Shown: piece after piece, positions 16,779 to 26,730 of the stretch | Layout: each line of letters opens with the position of its first letter | Position numbering within the stretch: the stretch's first letter is position 1 | DNA from: Tengunoibacter tsumagoiensis | GTDB taxonomy: Bacteria > Chloroflexota > Ktedonobacteria > Ktedonobacterales > Ktedonobacteraceae | Length of the DNA: 64,000 bases | Direction of reading: 5' to 3' | NCBI RefSeq assembly: GCF_003967535.1 | Contig: NZ_BIFR01000001.1 | Coordinates: 4,277,001-4,341,000 of the forward strand | Notes under the pieces: generated by a model | The model's database searches: none | What the model saw: the letters and a program-made list of their open reading frames with translations, nothing else | What the model was told of the DNA's origin: nothing | Made by a program: the position numbers and the translations under genes

Positions 16779-17867
16779 TCAATTAAAGTGGCATTTCCAG
16801 ATTTTTATGGTTGTCCACTTTTGGGCAGTAGTATTTTCATATAAAGAGTTTTTCTGTTTTAAATTATCGGTTCCTACCGTTAAAATGCCGCCATCTCTCA
16901 ACCAGAATACCGCGCTTATAGCCTTATCGTCATTCACTAATTGATGTGCTTTGAAATCCAGTAAAGCCTTTCCCTCTTCGCTATCCAATATCATTAGTGT
17001 TCCATCGACCCGAGATACTACAAAGTACTGTCCATCTGGAGAAAGCGAATGTGCATTGTCAAAAGCACATTTTATGTCATCTAAAATTTTTTTGTCTCCA
17101 CTTTGTGTATTTATACAAAAAATACTATATCGATCACCTCCAAAAAACACCCACCTCTTCTGAAAATAAGAGATAAACTGGAAATAATTGTGAGGCACAC
17201 GCATTGTTTTGCTCTTTAAAACCTGTAAAGCTTTTTCCGTCTCAATACAATCATAAATTTGAAGTAATGAAGACGAAGAAGGGCGAGCAAATTGGAGTAA
17301 AACAGCTAATTCTTTACCATCCTCGGAAACAGTAAAAAAACTACGAAACACTTTTCTTTCACCGCACAATGGGTCTGCCGCGTCAGGCAGAGAAGGACAA
17401 GATGATACAAAACGTGCTGGAAGGAATTCCCAAAACTCAATATGTCCATCATGAAAACATAATGCTACAATATTATGAGATGGCATAAAAGTAAGAGCAA
17501 CAGCAGGACGTTTGATAACTTCAACCAGCGTTCCTTCTCGTATCCAAATATGAACCTCATCATTATTAAGTGCTACAGCTAAAAACAAATTATCCGCAGA
17601 AAAAGCCAAATCTCTTACAGCAAATGGCCCTAGCTCCCTTTCATAAAGAGATGTAGCAGGAGCTTTAAACAATTCCACATCAACTTCTAACTCACTGACT
17701 TGTTGACAAAGCTGTATATCCCATATACTAATACCTGAATCAGGAGTGGCGATAGCTATAAGTTTTTCATCTCTAGAGATGTGAACTCTATCCACTACTA
17801 ATGGTAATCTACCAAATCTTGCAAAAATATTATAAGACACATTAACCTTGCCTTTGTTAAACTCCAT
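16779..17867 (-). CDS. WD40-repeat beta-propeller protein
   Basis: 362 residues from ATG 17867 (AAGGA at 6 nt; an ATG two codons earlier overlaps this site). Blade ends are readable as ISIWDIQLC, VHIWIREGT, IEFWEFLPA, LQIYDCIE and IKIWKCHFN, with preceding strands such as DEKLIAIATPD and DGQYFVVSRVDG. Blades are less regular than in the paralogue at 12547-13596, but the order and C-terminal IKxW ending agree. It is probably a binding scaffold. It begins 8 nt after the stop of a 55-codon ORF and lies on the same strand as the RHS gene. Confidence 0.78.
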   Translation of the reverse strand: MEFNKGKVNVSYNIFARFGRLPLVVDRVHISRDEKLIAIATPDSGISIWDIQLCQQVSELEVDVELFKAPATSLYERELGPFAVRDLAFSADNLFLAVALNNDEVHIWIREGTLVEVIKRPAVALTFMPSHNIVALCFHDGHIEFWEFLPARFVSSCPSLPDAADPLCGERKVFRSFFTVSEDGKELAVLLQFARPSSSSLLQIYDCIETEKALQVLKSKTMRVPHNYFQFISYFQKRWVFFGGDRYSIFCINTQSGDKKILDDIKCAFDNAHSLSPDGQYFVVSRVDGTLMILDSEEGKALLDFKAHQLVNDDKAISAVFWLRDGGILTVGTDNLKQKNSLYENTTAQKWTTIKIWKCHFN

Positions 17868-17875
17868 ATACATCC

Positions 17876-18043
17876 TTACTCAATAATCAATAAAATGTCT
17901 TTTAACAATATTTCCTGATCAATCTGATCATAGTTAAACAATTGTAGAAACATTTCCTCCAATACCGATGAGTCTTCAAGATTTGACTCTAAATTACCCC
18001 ATCCAACTTGTTTGATTTGCTCCTGGACCAATTTTTCCCTCAC
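17876..18043 (-). CDS. Small ORF, possibly a truncated gene
   Basis: A 55-codon GTG-started ORF encodes an acidic, helical peptide (VREKLVQEQIKQVGWGNLE start, ending ILLIIE). It stops 8 nt before the WD40 start, as in an operon. Upstream, another frame reads LPILYLLIACLQIFEE up to the same point, so the ORF may be the tail of a frameshifted longer gene. The ribosome site is weak. Whether it is functional or a relic is undecided. Confidence 0.35.
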   Translation of the reverse strand: MREKLVQEQIKQVGWGNLESNLEDSSVLEEMFLQLFNYDQIDQEILLKDILLIIE

Positions 18044-18169
18044 TCTTCAAATATCTGCAAACAAGCAATCAGAAGATAGAGTATTGGCAGTGCTCCTTTG
18101 TACTGTCAATACGCTTGTTCACCAGGGTGAACTAACTTTCTTAACACCCCAGGTCTTCTTCCTGGTGAC

Positions 18170-18646
18170 TCATTTTCTTAAAGGTAGTCCTGCGATTTCG
18201 GTTTGAAATTGAGCAGCGACATACTGTAACTGATTAAAACTCATATTCAAATCAACGTATGGAAAGTCGTCATCAAATAAATCCTTAGTATCTTTGTACT
18301 CTTCGCTCATCGTCCATTTACCGATAGCGCGCATTGTATAAAATCTAATAGTTAGATCAACATTCGAAATCTCCACTATTTTAAAACGTAATTCTCCCTC
18401 GGAAAAGAATATTTCTCGTTCCACATCCTGTTTTTTTGCAATTTGCATCAGCCATTCTGCAAGTTGTTCTGCTTCCCAATTAAGAAGACATCGAAAAGCA
18501 TAGCTGGTTGAACCAAAGGGAGCGAGCACTCGAATGTGTACCTTCAGCCAATCGGAGTCATCCCACTCGCCTCGTACATGGTTTTTTCGACGAAAACCAG
18601 CTATACGTATCTCCACTTCTGAATTATCAGTACTTTTGAAAAGCAT
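18170..18646 (-). CDS. WapI-like candidate immunity protein
   Basis: 158 residues. The opening (VEIRIAGF then WDDSDWLKVHIRVLAPFG), an LLNWEAEQLAEWL helix and a C-terminal beta-rich half match the general layout of WapI-type immunity proteins. These have a D-x-x-W-L strand followed by a helix in which L and W alternate. It is the first intact gene downstream of the RHS toxin, 330 nt after its stop and on the same strand, where immunity genes usually lie. Cognacy to the present toxin tip is inferred, and the 330-nt gap weakens it. The start lies near AAAGGAC. Confidence 0.5.
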   Translation of the reverse strand: MLFKSTDNSEVEIRIAGFRRKNHVRGEWDDSDWLKVHIRVLAPFGSTSYAFRCLLNWEAEQLAEWLMQIAKKQDVEREIFFSEGELRFKIVEISNVDLTIRFYTMRAIGKWTMSEEYKDTKDLFDDDFPYVDLNMSFNQLQYVAAQFQTEIAGLPLRK

Positions 18647-18975
18647 GTTCTTGTCCTTTCATAAGGGCGCAGTATAGCACTGCCACTTCTTTGCAAGCGC
18701 AGCTTACTCCAACTTGGTTACATCTATTTACTTTATCTCAGGCACACTCTAAAAACAACAATAAACAATACACTAATACACTGTTAAGTATCAATTTCTG
18801 ATTAATATTTAACAGTGCACGTATCCTGCATGAGATTTTACAATGTATTAGTGGCAAGACTGAATAGAGAAATGTTAAATTTAGGCTTAAAACCGTGACA
18901 AAGCCCTTACATTTAAAAGTCCTCTTTCCAGGAAAGTTTTAGTCGAAACCAAGCTCAATCTTTATCCGATTTACG
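18647..18975. other. AT-rich gap after the RHS gene with an inverted repeat
   Basis: No gene was found in these 329 bases. CACTGTTAA (18779-18787) and TTAACAGTG (18809-18817) form an inverted repeat with a 21-nt loop, a possible terminator for the RHS transcript. The low GC suggests that an older effector/immunity pair has been lost or displaced here. Confidence 0.4.
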
Positions 18976-19353
18976 TTAGTAAAACCGCCCTCTTGCCATA
19001 GTAAAAAATCTCATTCTTCCACCTTGGAAACCAACATTAATGTGCTTTGTATCGCTTACGGTGTAGTGTATGAGAAAATCAACTTCTCCTCTAGGATCAC
19101 CTACAATATGCCCTTTATTGAGTACTCTCTCCACGTCACGGAGGGTTCTCATACCGAATCCAGAAGCTTCCTCCCTTCTTAGCTCTTCAAAAACATGCGA
19201 GTTAGTTTTAATATTCATTTTTTTGAATACTCCCTTAAAAGCTCCAGAAAGTTTTGAATCTGTAAGCTCACCTAAGGCCCTGTTACGATTGATTCCACGG
19301 AATTTTACGCCCCCAAAAAACTCTCTGCCCGTTTTTCCAAATGGAATTTCATT
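18976..19353 (-). other. C-terminal effector domain of the RHS protein
   Basis: Residues about 2460-2584, after the HINT cleavage site. Readable features: SHVFEELRREEASGFG, a TLRDVERVLNKGH helix, VDFLIHY and INVGFQGGRMRFF. The H-x-F-x-x-L-x-R start, the helix-turn and the late basic/aromatic strands recall BECR-fold RNase toxins, but the family is not recognised and this is a guess. The coding DNA is visibly AT-richer than the RHS shell, as expected for an exchangeable toxin tip. Confidence 0.45.
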
Positions 19354-22300
19354 ACAATTATGAACAACTAACTGCAGTTCACCAACCGCAAACGTATGGA
19401 TAGTGCTGACCGAGAGGTCATACATATCCTGTTCACCAGCCACAGTGTGCAGTTCAGTAATCGTCGCCGTACGACCATCCAGTTGTTGAACCTGATCCCC
19501 AACCTTCAAGTCTCCAGCATTGACCCAGCCTCTTGCTGTGAACCAGGGATGCTTCTGCGTCGTATGAACTGTTTCAGCTGCAGCACTGGGTGGAGCAAGA
19601 CTACCGTGACTCTTGACCTCAGCATCCTGCTGCTTGGTATTGGGCTCCGTCTCCTTTGCATTTGGTGCTTGATCTGTTGCTGAAAGCGTGACATCGATCA
19701 AGTCATTGTCGTGATTGAGAAAGACCTGCTGCACTTTCTGTGTTGAAGGCTGCTTCGTCGCAGGATCATAAGCGGTAACCTTATCACCTGGCTTCAATGT
19801 ATCAATTCGCTGTTCACCATCAGGAGTAGCGACAGGCGTTTCCGCAGCAAAGGACAGTCCACACACCTCAGGGAGCGCGCTTTTCGCAACTTTGCCAGCA
19901 TACTTTTGCAGCAATTTTCCAGCCCCAGCAGTTGCAACCCCTGTCATACCACCGACGACGGTCGCTTCCAACACACCATCACCCAGCGGTTTATGGTCAA
20001 TCGCATTACTGATCAATTGCCCGGCAGCACCAGATGCAGCACCCACTGCCGCATGAACGGCCAGACCCGCTTCAGGCCCCGCCAGACCACTGACAGCACC
20101 AGAGACCGCACCCACCGCAGCCTCACGTCCCACATCATGCCAGTTAATCCCATGTCCAGAGGCGGCCTGTGTCGCAATACTCACGCCTGCACCCATTGCC
20201 GCTCCAATGATCGCCCCTGCAATCATCGTACAGACGGGCCAGCAGTGACCATCCGGATCGGTAGCCGTCTCGGGATTACCCTGCACATAGGCATAGCGCG
20301 AGAGACCCCAGGGATTGTAACCACTCTGCGGTAACTCGCTGTCAGGGCTGATGAACTGCCCTAAACTGGGATCGTAATAGCGCGAGACGTAGTAGTCCAA
20401 CCCGGTGGCGCTATCGGCCTTCTGACCAGTGAAGCCAATGTCGCTCGGCATTGTGCCGTTGGTATAGCGGCTGGCTCCGTAGGGTGCGTAGAGTTGGGTA
20501 GCTATGGGTGCTCCACCCGCCGAGAGCGTCACGACGGGACTGCCCAGACGATCACTGGCAAAGTAGGAGAAGACGCCGTTAATTGCCTCAGCAATACGTT
20601 GTGAGCCTGCGAAGTAGAACGTCGTCGTGGTCGTGGGTGAGGCACCCGTAACGACTTCTTCGACATCGCCAACGTAGACGGTGGTGGTTGGGGTTCCTCC
20701 ACCATTGCCAACCTGCTGGGCGACGCGGGTCCCCTCTCCATCGTAGAGGTAAGAGACGGTACTGGTCGGAGTGGGCTGGTTCTGCCAGGTAGAGAGTCTT
20801 CCTTCAGCATCATAACTCAGCTGCTGACCAGTCTGGGTACCCGAACAGGTTGTGGCACTTGTCGTGGCTCGACAGGTCATGTTGCCCGCTGCATCATAGG
20901 CGGCGCTATATCCACTGCTGGTAGAGGTCACTCCATGCAGTGGCGTGCTGCCGTAGGTGTAACTGCCCTGGGGTCCTGCCGTGAGACGACCATTGCTGTC
21001 GTAGCCAAAGCTCTGCTGATACTGAGCTCCGGTCAGACTGCCTGCGGTCAGGCTGCCACAAGGTGGTGTTCCGCTAGCTCCAGCCCAGGTCAGTCGGTTC
21101 TGCTCATCATAGCAAAATTGCTGATTATCAGTTCCTGCTGTCAACGTTGTTGCAACAGTAGTGACATTGCTGACTGCATCGTAAGTTGGCTGCGTCTTGT
21201 AGAGGAGTGTGCTATCACTACTTCGAGTAATAGAAGCTGAGGCCAGACGGCGCACTGGATCATAGCTGGCAGCATAGGTGTAGATACCATTGCCCAACAA
21301 CATTCCAGTGATATTGCTTGCCGCTCCACCAGGACCAGTATAGCTGATCGCACCCGCAAGTGTCGTAGTGGTACCACCCAGCGTAGTAGTCACCTGATTT
21401 AACCAGCCCTGCGCCGACATGTTGGTCTGTACGACCTCACCAGTCGGATAAGTCTGGCTAATTGGATGACCAGCATCATTATAACTTTTTTGCACGCTAT
21501 AGCTATTGCCGTTAACCGTTGTGGTCATACCGATCTGCTGACCACGCTGGTCATAGGTGTAGCTATAGGAGCCAGTCAGGCCGTTAGGACCGGTAAAGCT
21601 CTCGCTGGTCTTACGTCCCACTCCATAGTTGCCATTGGCGGTGCTGTCGTAGCTATAGCTAACTTCAGCTCCGGTGGAGCTATTGGTGGTATTGCGCCAG
21701 AGGAGACGGTTGAGGCCATCATAGCCAGCATAGACGGTACCAGAGCTGCCTCGAGCATCCACTGTCTGGATCTGGTTGCCACTGGGATCGTAGCTATAGG
21801 TTTCGTTGCCTCGATCAGGATCGCTCATGCTGGTCTTACGGCCCAGACCATCAAAGGTCGAGCTGGTCGTGGCGGTATTCCCAGGATGAATGATGGAGGT
21901 TAGATTCCCTTTATAATCGTGAGTATAGGCGGTCGTGACATAGAGCGCATAGTTGCCACTACTATTCCCTGTGAAACGCTGATCATAGCTGACACGGCCA
22001 AAGCCATCGGTATAGGTCGCGCGCTGATGATTATTGGCATCCAGGATCGTGGTCTTCTCATAGCAGCCATTGTCGCTGGCGAAGCCTGTGATGCCTCCAC
22101 ATTGGACGGTATAGCTGGTCTGAGTGGATTGTGAATTAGGGTCTGAGACATTCTTCGTCCGCTCCAGACCATCATAGGTGGTGCTGGTTCCGACTTTGGT
22201 ACTATCAGGCGGAGAGAAGGCGGCTGGTCCTGCTGGTCCACTATACGAGGAGACAAAGTAGGAGTTGCTCTCAAAGACCATATGGCCGGCTGCATCGTGA

Positions 22301-25300
22301 TAGGCATAGGCCACGACGTCCTGTCCATTCGGTCCGGGATCGCGCGTCTCTACCAGACGGCCCTGTCCATCATAGAAGGCTCGGCTCACTACTGTTGTGT
22401 TGTTATCCAGCCGATCAAGCTGATCAACTTCAACACAGGGTGCCTGCGCGGCGGTTCCTGAACACCAGGTGGTGAAGGTCCAGCTCTTGGTGGCACCATT
22501 GCTGGTCTCGCCTGGCAGGGTCTGACCCGTCATACGGCCCATGGCATCATAGCTATAGGTCGAAACCTGATTGTTGAAGTCTTTGGTCGACATTGGCCAG
22601 ATGCCAAAGCCGCCCAGTGCGCTACTGGAGTAGCTGGTGCTCGCCGTCTGATTGAGAGCGTTACCAGACGAGGTCATCAATGTGGCATAGGTACTATCGT
22701 AGTAGGAACAATCGCTATGCTGTCCTCCGTTGATCGTACAGCCCTGGTGACCGGCAATACCAGCGTTGGCATCGGGATCGTCCGAGGAGATATCGTTGCC
22801 GTACTGGTCATAGCTTTTGGTCGTTCGAACCTGTCCAGTGACGCTATATCCATTCGCTGAGGTGCCACAATTGCTATAGGCATCGCTAATCGTAGCCAGT
22901 CCTGCGGTCAGGCTACTTTGTGCTCCTGTTGCATAGCTTCCACCATCGTAGCTCGTATACGAACAGGTATAGCGATTCCCAGAGCTGTCTTCAGTCGAGC
23001 TGAAGGACGGCGTATCCAGGATATAGGTGCCGTTGGCGCTATTCTGCGTTGCGGTAACCGCATCATTCCAGATATAGGAGGTCTTGTTGATCGTCTGGGT
23101 TGGCGTGCCACCATTGGTTGTGGTGGTCGCCTGGGTCACACGACCATAGGAATCGTAGACTGAGGCATTGGTGGTGGTGACGCTATTGCCAGTACCATCT
23201 CTGGTCTCGCTTGTGCCCTGTGTCTGCTGGATATCACAGACTGCGACTGGATTATTATGGTCCAGTTCGCTGACAAGCTGACCATCCCAGGTATAGGTTC
23301 GGCCCTGCGATGTCTGGGTTGGCGTCGCGGCAACACCTGAGGGAGGGCAGATGGCTTGATAGGTGTTGGTTGTATGCTTGAGCAGCGTTGAGCCATCGGT
23401 ATCGTAGTAGAAGGCTTCGTATTCATGCCCATGGGCTGCGTTGGCTAGATGCCACCATGGTGAGGCATGACAGGGTGAGCCCGAATAGCAGACGACTTCG
23501 TTGGTGTCGTAGATACCAACGCCTTCGGTAGAGTAGAAATTATGGACCTCACGAGCACCATCGGGCAAGAAGACGGTGGTCTGAGCATAGCCCATAAATT
23601 TGTTATTGTAATAGCTCAGATAGTCGGTATCGTTCTGGTTCCCCCAGTACGCTCCGGCCACACAGTCGCTACACTGCTGGGAGACCAGCGGATAGGGCAG
23701 CTTGTATTGATAGCTCGTTGTCGATGTAACAGGGGTGCTGGTCTGTGCTCCACCCTGCCCATTCTGGGTCAAACGAACCGTGGTGTCACTGTTCTGGGTC
23801 AGGACTTCGCGGCTCCATGACTGATCATCGGTCTCGTTACAGGGATAGCTGCCGCTGGGCTGACTATTACAATAGAAGGGATCGGCGTTGTTCTGTCCGC
23901 CACCTGGCACGCCATGGGTATTGTTATGAGCCTGGCCCCAACTAAAGCTCTGAGACATTCCCATGCCATTGCTGGCTGAGGTCATATACCGGTCATTTGG
24001 AGGCCCATTCTTAGACCAGAGGATACAGCCACTTCCATTCCCAGTATTCCAGGAAGGACCACAATTATTGGAGGGATTAGGATGGAAACCACCATCCACA
24101 TAGGCCGTATCAAACGACCCATAGCTGAAGGTGCGAACTGGAAGAGTTGCGCTATCAGCATGAGTAAACTCATGTGTAACGAACAGCTCTGGACCACTCA
24201 GTCCACAACAGACTCCACCAACATTGGCGATATTCGTGACATCTACCGAGTTATTCCATGTCAATTGAGGATCAGAACCCTCTAATGTGGTGGAAAACAA
24301 GGGGGTGGCGCTATTGGGATTTGTGAGTGCAATATCATCAATAAATCCACGATAGCCACCAGTGTTCGCTGGCTGGTCATACCCAATCAGGATACGATTG
24401 ATGGTCTTGCCGTTTAAGACAGAGCCAATATTACTGCTGACCAGATTCCATTGATCCATCACAAGATGGCCACATTGGTAGGCAGGATGGACCCTGTTCC
24501 CGTTCTGATCTACCGCACCTGAATCGCGCAGAGTTGAATTATCGGTAAAAACCATATCAACAGCAACACAGGTACTATTGCTCCCGCCGGGCAATGTTGT
24601 GGTATTGCCACTCTGAGGGAAGATCCAATAGCTGAGGTTTGTATTGGGACCAACCACAATATTCTGACTACTGAGGTCAAACGCCTTCATATACGCAAAA
24701 GAGCGTGTGGAATTGTTGTCTGATCCCGAATATAGGATCGCATTCGACCCTGTGGTTCCTACCTCTTGCTCACGGGTCAGGTCCAGTGTCCCTGCTACTG
24801 ACTCCTGTTTGCCAGAGCTAGGATCAGTCATGGTAAATGGAGCGGACTGTTCATAACTGAGCTGATATTCGCGCAGTGTGTTCCAGCCGGATGAACTGCT
24901 GGGGCGAATCTGTACATCAATCGCGTTAAGAACAAACGTGCTCTCTACGGCAGGGGCTGCTACGCCACCGCTTCCGGAGAGATCAAAAGGATCATCACAG
25001 CGCAGATTCGTTCCAGTATTACACCCGCTAAAGAAGCCATTGGTGGGGCGAGCAGGAGTATGCGAGGCCTGGAATGAAACCCGTACTAATGGATTCCAAT
25101 TGCTGCCTGTACACATCGTCTGGGCATCATGACAATTGGGAGAGTCATACTCAATAGTGCTGAGGACAGCATCACGCACCACTTGATGACTTAGCCCTTG
25201 ATCCATGATCGTGGAATTATCCTGTTGGTAGGTCAGATGGATCTGATTTCCCTTGGGATCGGTGATCATATCCAGTAGCCAGCCTGAGACGACGTGCGCT

Positions 25301-26730
25301 CCTACACTGGCCTGATAATAATGCTGAAGTGAGTCAGGCGTGCACCCAAACTCCTCCATAATGCCATTCGCCAGCCAGACGCGGAAACAGGGCGGATGCA
25401 CAGGCATACCGATATCCACAGGTCCAACGTACGCATAGATCTTGGCATGAGATTCGGTCGCTGTATGCCACTGAATGGGGCAGGGATAAGAATTTGGTCC
25501 ACCAGCCGCACAATATTGACCGCTGGTATCATCATAGAAGGTTGAGACGTTCAAATTGGGGGGAATAAGCTCGGAGCTCGTTCCAAAGGGATCGCTCAAC
25601 TGCCAGACATTCTCCCAGTTGACACCCCCGCCACAGGCCGTGGTGTTACAGCCTGCATAGACATTATGTTCGGACCAGGTGATGGAACCCAGACTGAGAT
25701 CCCATCCTTCTCCAACCCAGCCAGCCGCACCAGTCAGATTATGCTGACCATTGACGCTTTCGCTACTGTAGTTGAGATTGACTGGCGGCGTGAGACCACC
25801 AGGGCCCGCAGGCACATCGATGGAGAGACCAGCTGTTAAGCTACCAGCATTAAGATCCACATTAAAGGGATCAGGTTTACCAAAGGTTCCAATGGAGACA
25901 TCGCTCTGCCAGCTCATTGATGAACTGGGTGTGCTGATCGAGGGAGTTGCCAGCAATGTCTTTTGCGCAGCATCTACCTTGATCGATTGAGTGGAAAGTG
26001 CTCCAAAGGTGCTCTCTGTCGAGACATTATTTGCAGTGGCAGCCGTCTTCATTCCCTTACTGGGATGAGTTCCGTTCTGAACCACATAGGCATGATCAAA
26101 ATTGAGGAGCGCCTCCTCTTTTTTGTAGTGGTATTTCGTCGTGAGTGCTTTTCTCAGACCGTGATTGAGCAGCACCCCTTTAGCATCCACCACCTGAAAA
26201 AGATAGGTTCCTAGCGAAAGATGCCCACTGCCACCAGCATTCGATCCAGATGCCGGGGCAATCTGCGAGACTTGTAAGAAGAGCTTACCACCAGCCTTCG
26301 CAACATCATCTGCGGTGATAGCACCCGCTGGAATATCCACTTCCAGGCGGCCATCATCGCCAAGGAATTGAGCTGCCTGACCTGCCGTTAACTCAACCGA
26401 ACCTGCGGACATAGGCATGGGAGCAGCATGTTGAATAATTTGGGGCGCACCCGTCTTCTCAGTTCCCTTTGGGGCAGGTTTGTACGTCTGGACATGAGAT
26501 TTTGAACCCGCTGTGGGATCATAAATATTGGGTTTCTTCGCCTGAGTAGAGGAGACTTGATTCTGCGTAGCTGGTGCCTGACCGGCTCCAAAGACCAGAG
26601 GACTTTCAGGTCCGAAGAAGACCAGTAAAACCAGGAAAAAGGCAAGACCAGCGCTACGTAGCTTTTTCCAGACACGAGCAGATCTCCGCAAAAATGATGC
26701 TCTGCTCAAAGAATGGGGGGAAAGAGACAT
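18976..26730 (-). CDS. Secreted RHS/YD-repeat polymorphic toxin with HINT domain and novel C-terminal effector
   Basis: 2584 residues, ATG behind GAGAGG. Order: basic N-terminus and hydrophobic export segment (about 27-49); a beta-rich region with LEVDIPAGAITADDV (about 120-160); a long shell region; numerous YD repeats (for example YSYDAMGRMTG, SYDPSGNQIQT, YDAEGRLST). The RHS core hallmark RYYDPSLGQFISPDSE...YVQGNPETATDPDG follows near 2115-2160. Next is a Gly/Ala-rich hydrophobic linker, then a pretoxin HINT domain from Cys2290 (CGLSFAAETPVATPDGE) to VVHNC, where self-cleavage is expected. The last 125 residues are the effector. RHS shells encapsulate toxin tips for delivery to neighbours. 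A WapI-like gene and further accessory genes lie downstream. Confidence 0.88.
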   Translation of the reverse strand: MSLSPHSLSRASFLRRSARVWKKLRSAGLAFFLVLLVFFGPESPLVFGAGQAPATQNQVSSTQAKKPNIYDPTAGSKSHVQTYKPAPKGTEKTGAPQIIQHAAPMPMSAGSVELTAGQAAQFLGDDGRLEVDIPAGAITADDVAKAGGKLFLQVSQIAPASGSNAGGSGHLSLGTYLFQVVDAKGVLLNHGLRKALTTKYHYKKEEALLNFDHAYVVQNGTHPSKGMKTAATANNVSTESTFGALSTQSIKVDAAQKTLLATPSISTPSSSMSWQSDVSIGTFGKPDPFNVDLNAGSLTAGLSIDVPAGPGGLTPPVNLNYSSESVNGQHNLTGAAGWVGEGWDLSLGSITWSEHNVYAGCNTTACGGGVNWENVWQLSDPFGTSSELIPPNLNVSTFYDDTSGQYCAAGGPNSYPCPIQWHTATESHAKIYAYVGPVDIGMPVHPPCFRVWLANGIMEEFGCTPDSLQHYYQASVGAHVVSGWLLDMITDPKGNQIHLTYQQDNSTIMDQGLSHQVVRDAVLSTIEYDSPNCHDAQTMCTGSNWNPLVRVSFQASHTPARPTNGFFSGCNTGTNLRCDDPFDLSGSGGVAAPAVESTFVLNAIDVQIRPSSSSGWNTLREYQLSYEQSAPFTMTDPSSGKQESVAGTLDLTREQEVGTTGSNAILYSGSDNNSTRSFAYMKAFDLSSQNIVVGPNTNLSYWIFPQSGNTTTLPGGSNSTCVAVDMVFTDNSTLRDSGAVDQNGNRVHPAYQCGHLVMDQWNLVSSNIGSVLNGKTINRILIGYDQPANTGGYRGFIDDIALTNPNSATPLFSTTLEGSDPQLTWNNSVDVTNIANVGGVCCGLSGPELFVTHEFTHADSATLPVRTFSYGSFDTAYVDGGFHPNPSNNCGPSWNTGNGSGCILWSKNGPPNDRYMTSASNGMGMSQSFSWGQAHNNTHGVPGGGQNNADPFYCNSQPSGSYPCNETDDQSWSREVLTQNSDTTVRLTQNGQGGAQTSTPVTSTTSYQYKLPYPLVSQQCSDCVAGAYWGNQNDTDYLSYYNNKFMGYAQTTVFLPDGAREVHNFYSTEGVGIYDTNEVVCYSGSPCHASPWWHLANAAHGHEYEAFYYDTDGSTLLKHTTNTYQAICPPSGVAATPTQTSQGRTYTWDGQLVSELDHNNPVAVCDIQQTQGTSETRDGTGNSVTTTNASVYDSYGRVTQATTTTNGGTPTQTINKTSYIWNDAVTATQNSANGTYILDTPSFSSTEDSSGNRYTCSYTSYDGGSYATGAQSSLTAGLATISDAYSNCGTSANGYSVTGQVRTTKSYDQYGNDISSDDPDANAGIAGHQGCTINGGQHSDCSYYDSTYATLMTSSGNALNQTASTSYSSSALGGFGIWPMSTKDFNNQVSTYSYDAMGRMTGQTLPGETSNGATKSWTFTTWCSGTAAQAPCVEVDQLDRLDNNTTVVSRAFYDGQGRLVETRDPGPNGQDVVAYAYHDAAGHMVFESNSYFVSSYSGPAGPAAFSPPDSTKVGTSTTYDGLERTKNVSDPNSQSTQTSYTVQCGGITGFASDNGCYEKTTILDANNHQRATYTDGFGRVSYDQRFTGNSSGNYALYVTTAYTHDYKGNLTSIIHPGNTATTSSTFDGLGRKTSMSDPDRGNETYSYDPSGNQIQTVDARGSSGTVYAGYDGLNRLLWRNTTNSSTGAEVSYSYDSTANGNYGVGRKTSESFTGPNGLTGSYSYTYDQRGQQIGMTTTVNGNSYSVQKSYNDAGHPISQTYPTGEVVQTNMSAQGWLNQVTTTLGGTTTTLAGAISYTGPGGAASNITGMLLGNGIYTYAASYDPVRRLASASITRSSDSTLLYKTQPTYDAVSNVTTVATTLTAGTDNQQFCYDEQNRLTWAGASGTPPCGSLTAGSLTGAQYQQSFGYDSNGRLTAGPQGSYTYGSTPLHGVTSTSSGYSAAYDAAGNMTCRATTSATTCSGTQTGQQLSYDAEGRLSTWQNQPTPTSTVSYLYDGEGTRVAQQVGNGGGTPTTTVYVGDVEEVVTGASPTTTTTFYFAGSQRIAEAINGVFSYFASDRLGSPVVTLSAGGAPIATQLYAPYGASRYTNGTMPSDIGFTGQKADSATGLDYYVSRYYDPSLGQFISPDSELPQSGYNPWGLSRYAYVQGNPETATDPDGHCWPVCTMIAGAIIGAAMGAGVSIATQAASGHGINWHDVGREAAVGAVSGAVSGLAGPEAGLAVHAAVGAASGAAGQLISNAIDHKPLGDGVLEATVVGGMTGVATAGAGKLLQKYAGKVAKSALPEVCGLSFAAETPVATPDGEQRIDTLKPGDKVTAYDPATKQPSTQKVQQVFLNHDNDLIDVTLSATDQAPNAKETEPNTKQQDAEVKSHGSLAPPSAAAETVHTTQKHPWFTARGWVNAGDLKVGDQVQQLDGRTATITELHTVAGEQDMYDLSVSTIHTFAVGELQLVVHNCNEIPFGKTGREFFGGVKFRGINRNRALGELTDSKLSGAFKGVFKKMNIKTNSHVFEELRREEASGFGMRTLRDVERVLNKGHIVGDPRGEVDFLIHYTVSDTKHINVGFQGGRMRFFTMARGRFY
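19354..19863 (-). other. Pretoxin HINT domain
   Basis: Residues 2290-2459 of the RHS protein. It begins with the nucleophilic Cys (CGLSFAAETPV), contains LKPGDKVTAYD and THHxxF-like HTTQKHPWFTARGW, and ends in the VVHNC junction typical of HINT/intein self-cleavage. It would release the effector from the shell. Confidence 0.75.

Noticed and set aside
21466..21903. 145-codon plus-strand frame within the RHS gene
   Set aside because: Low-complexity Ile/Ala/Gly composition arising from the reverse of YD-repeat coding; no ribosome site or motif.
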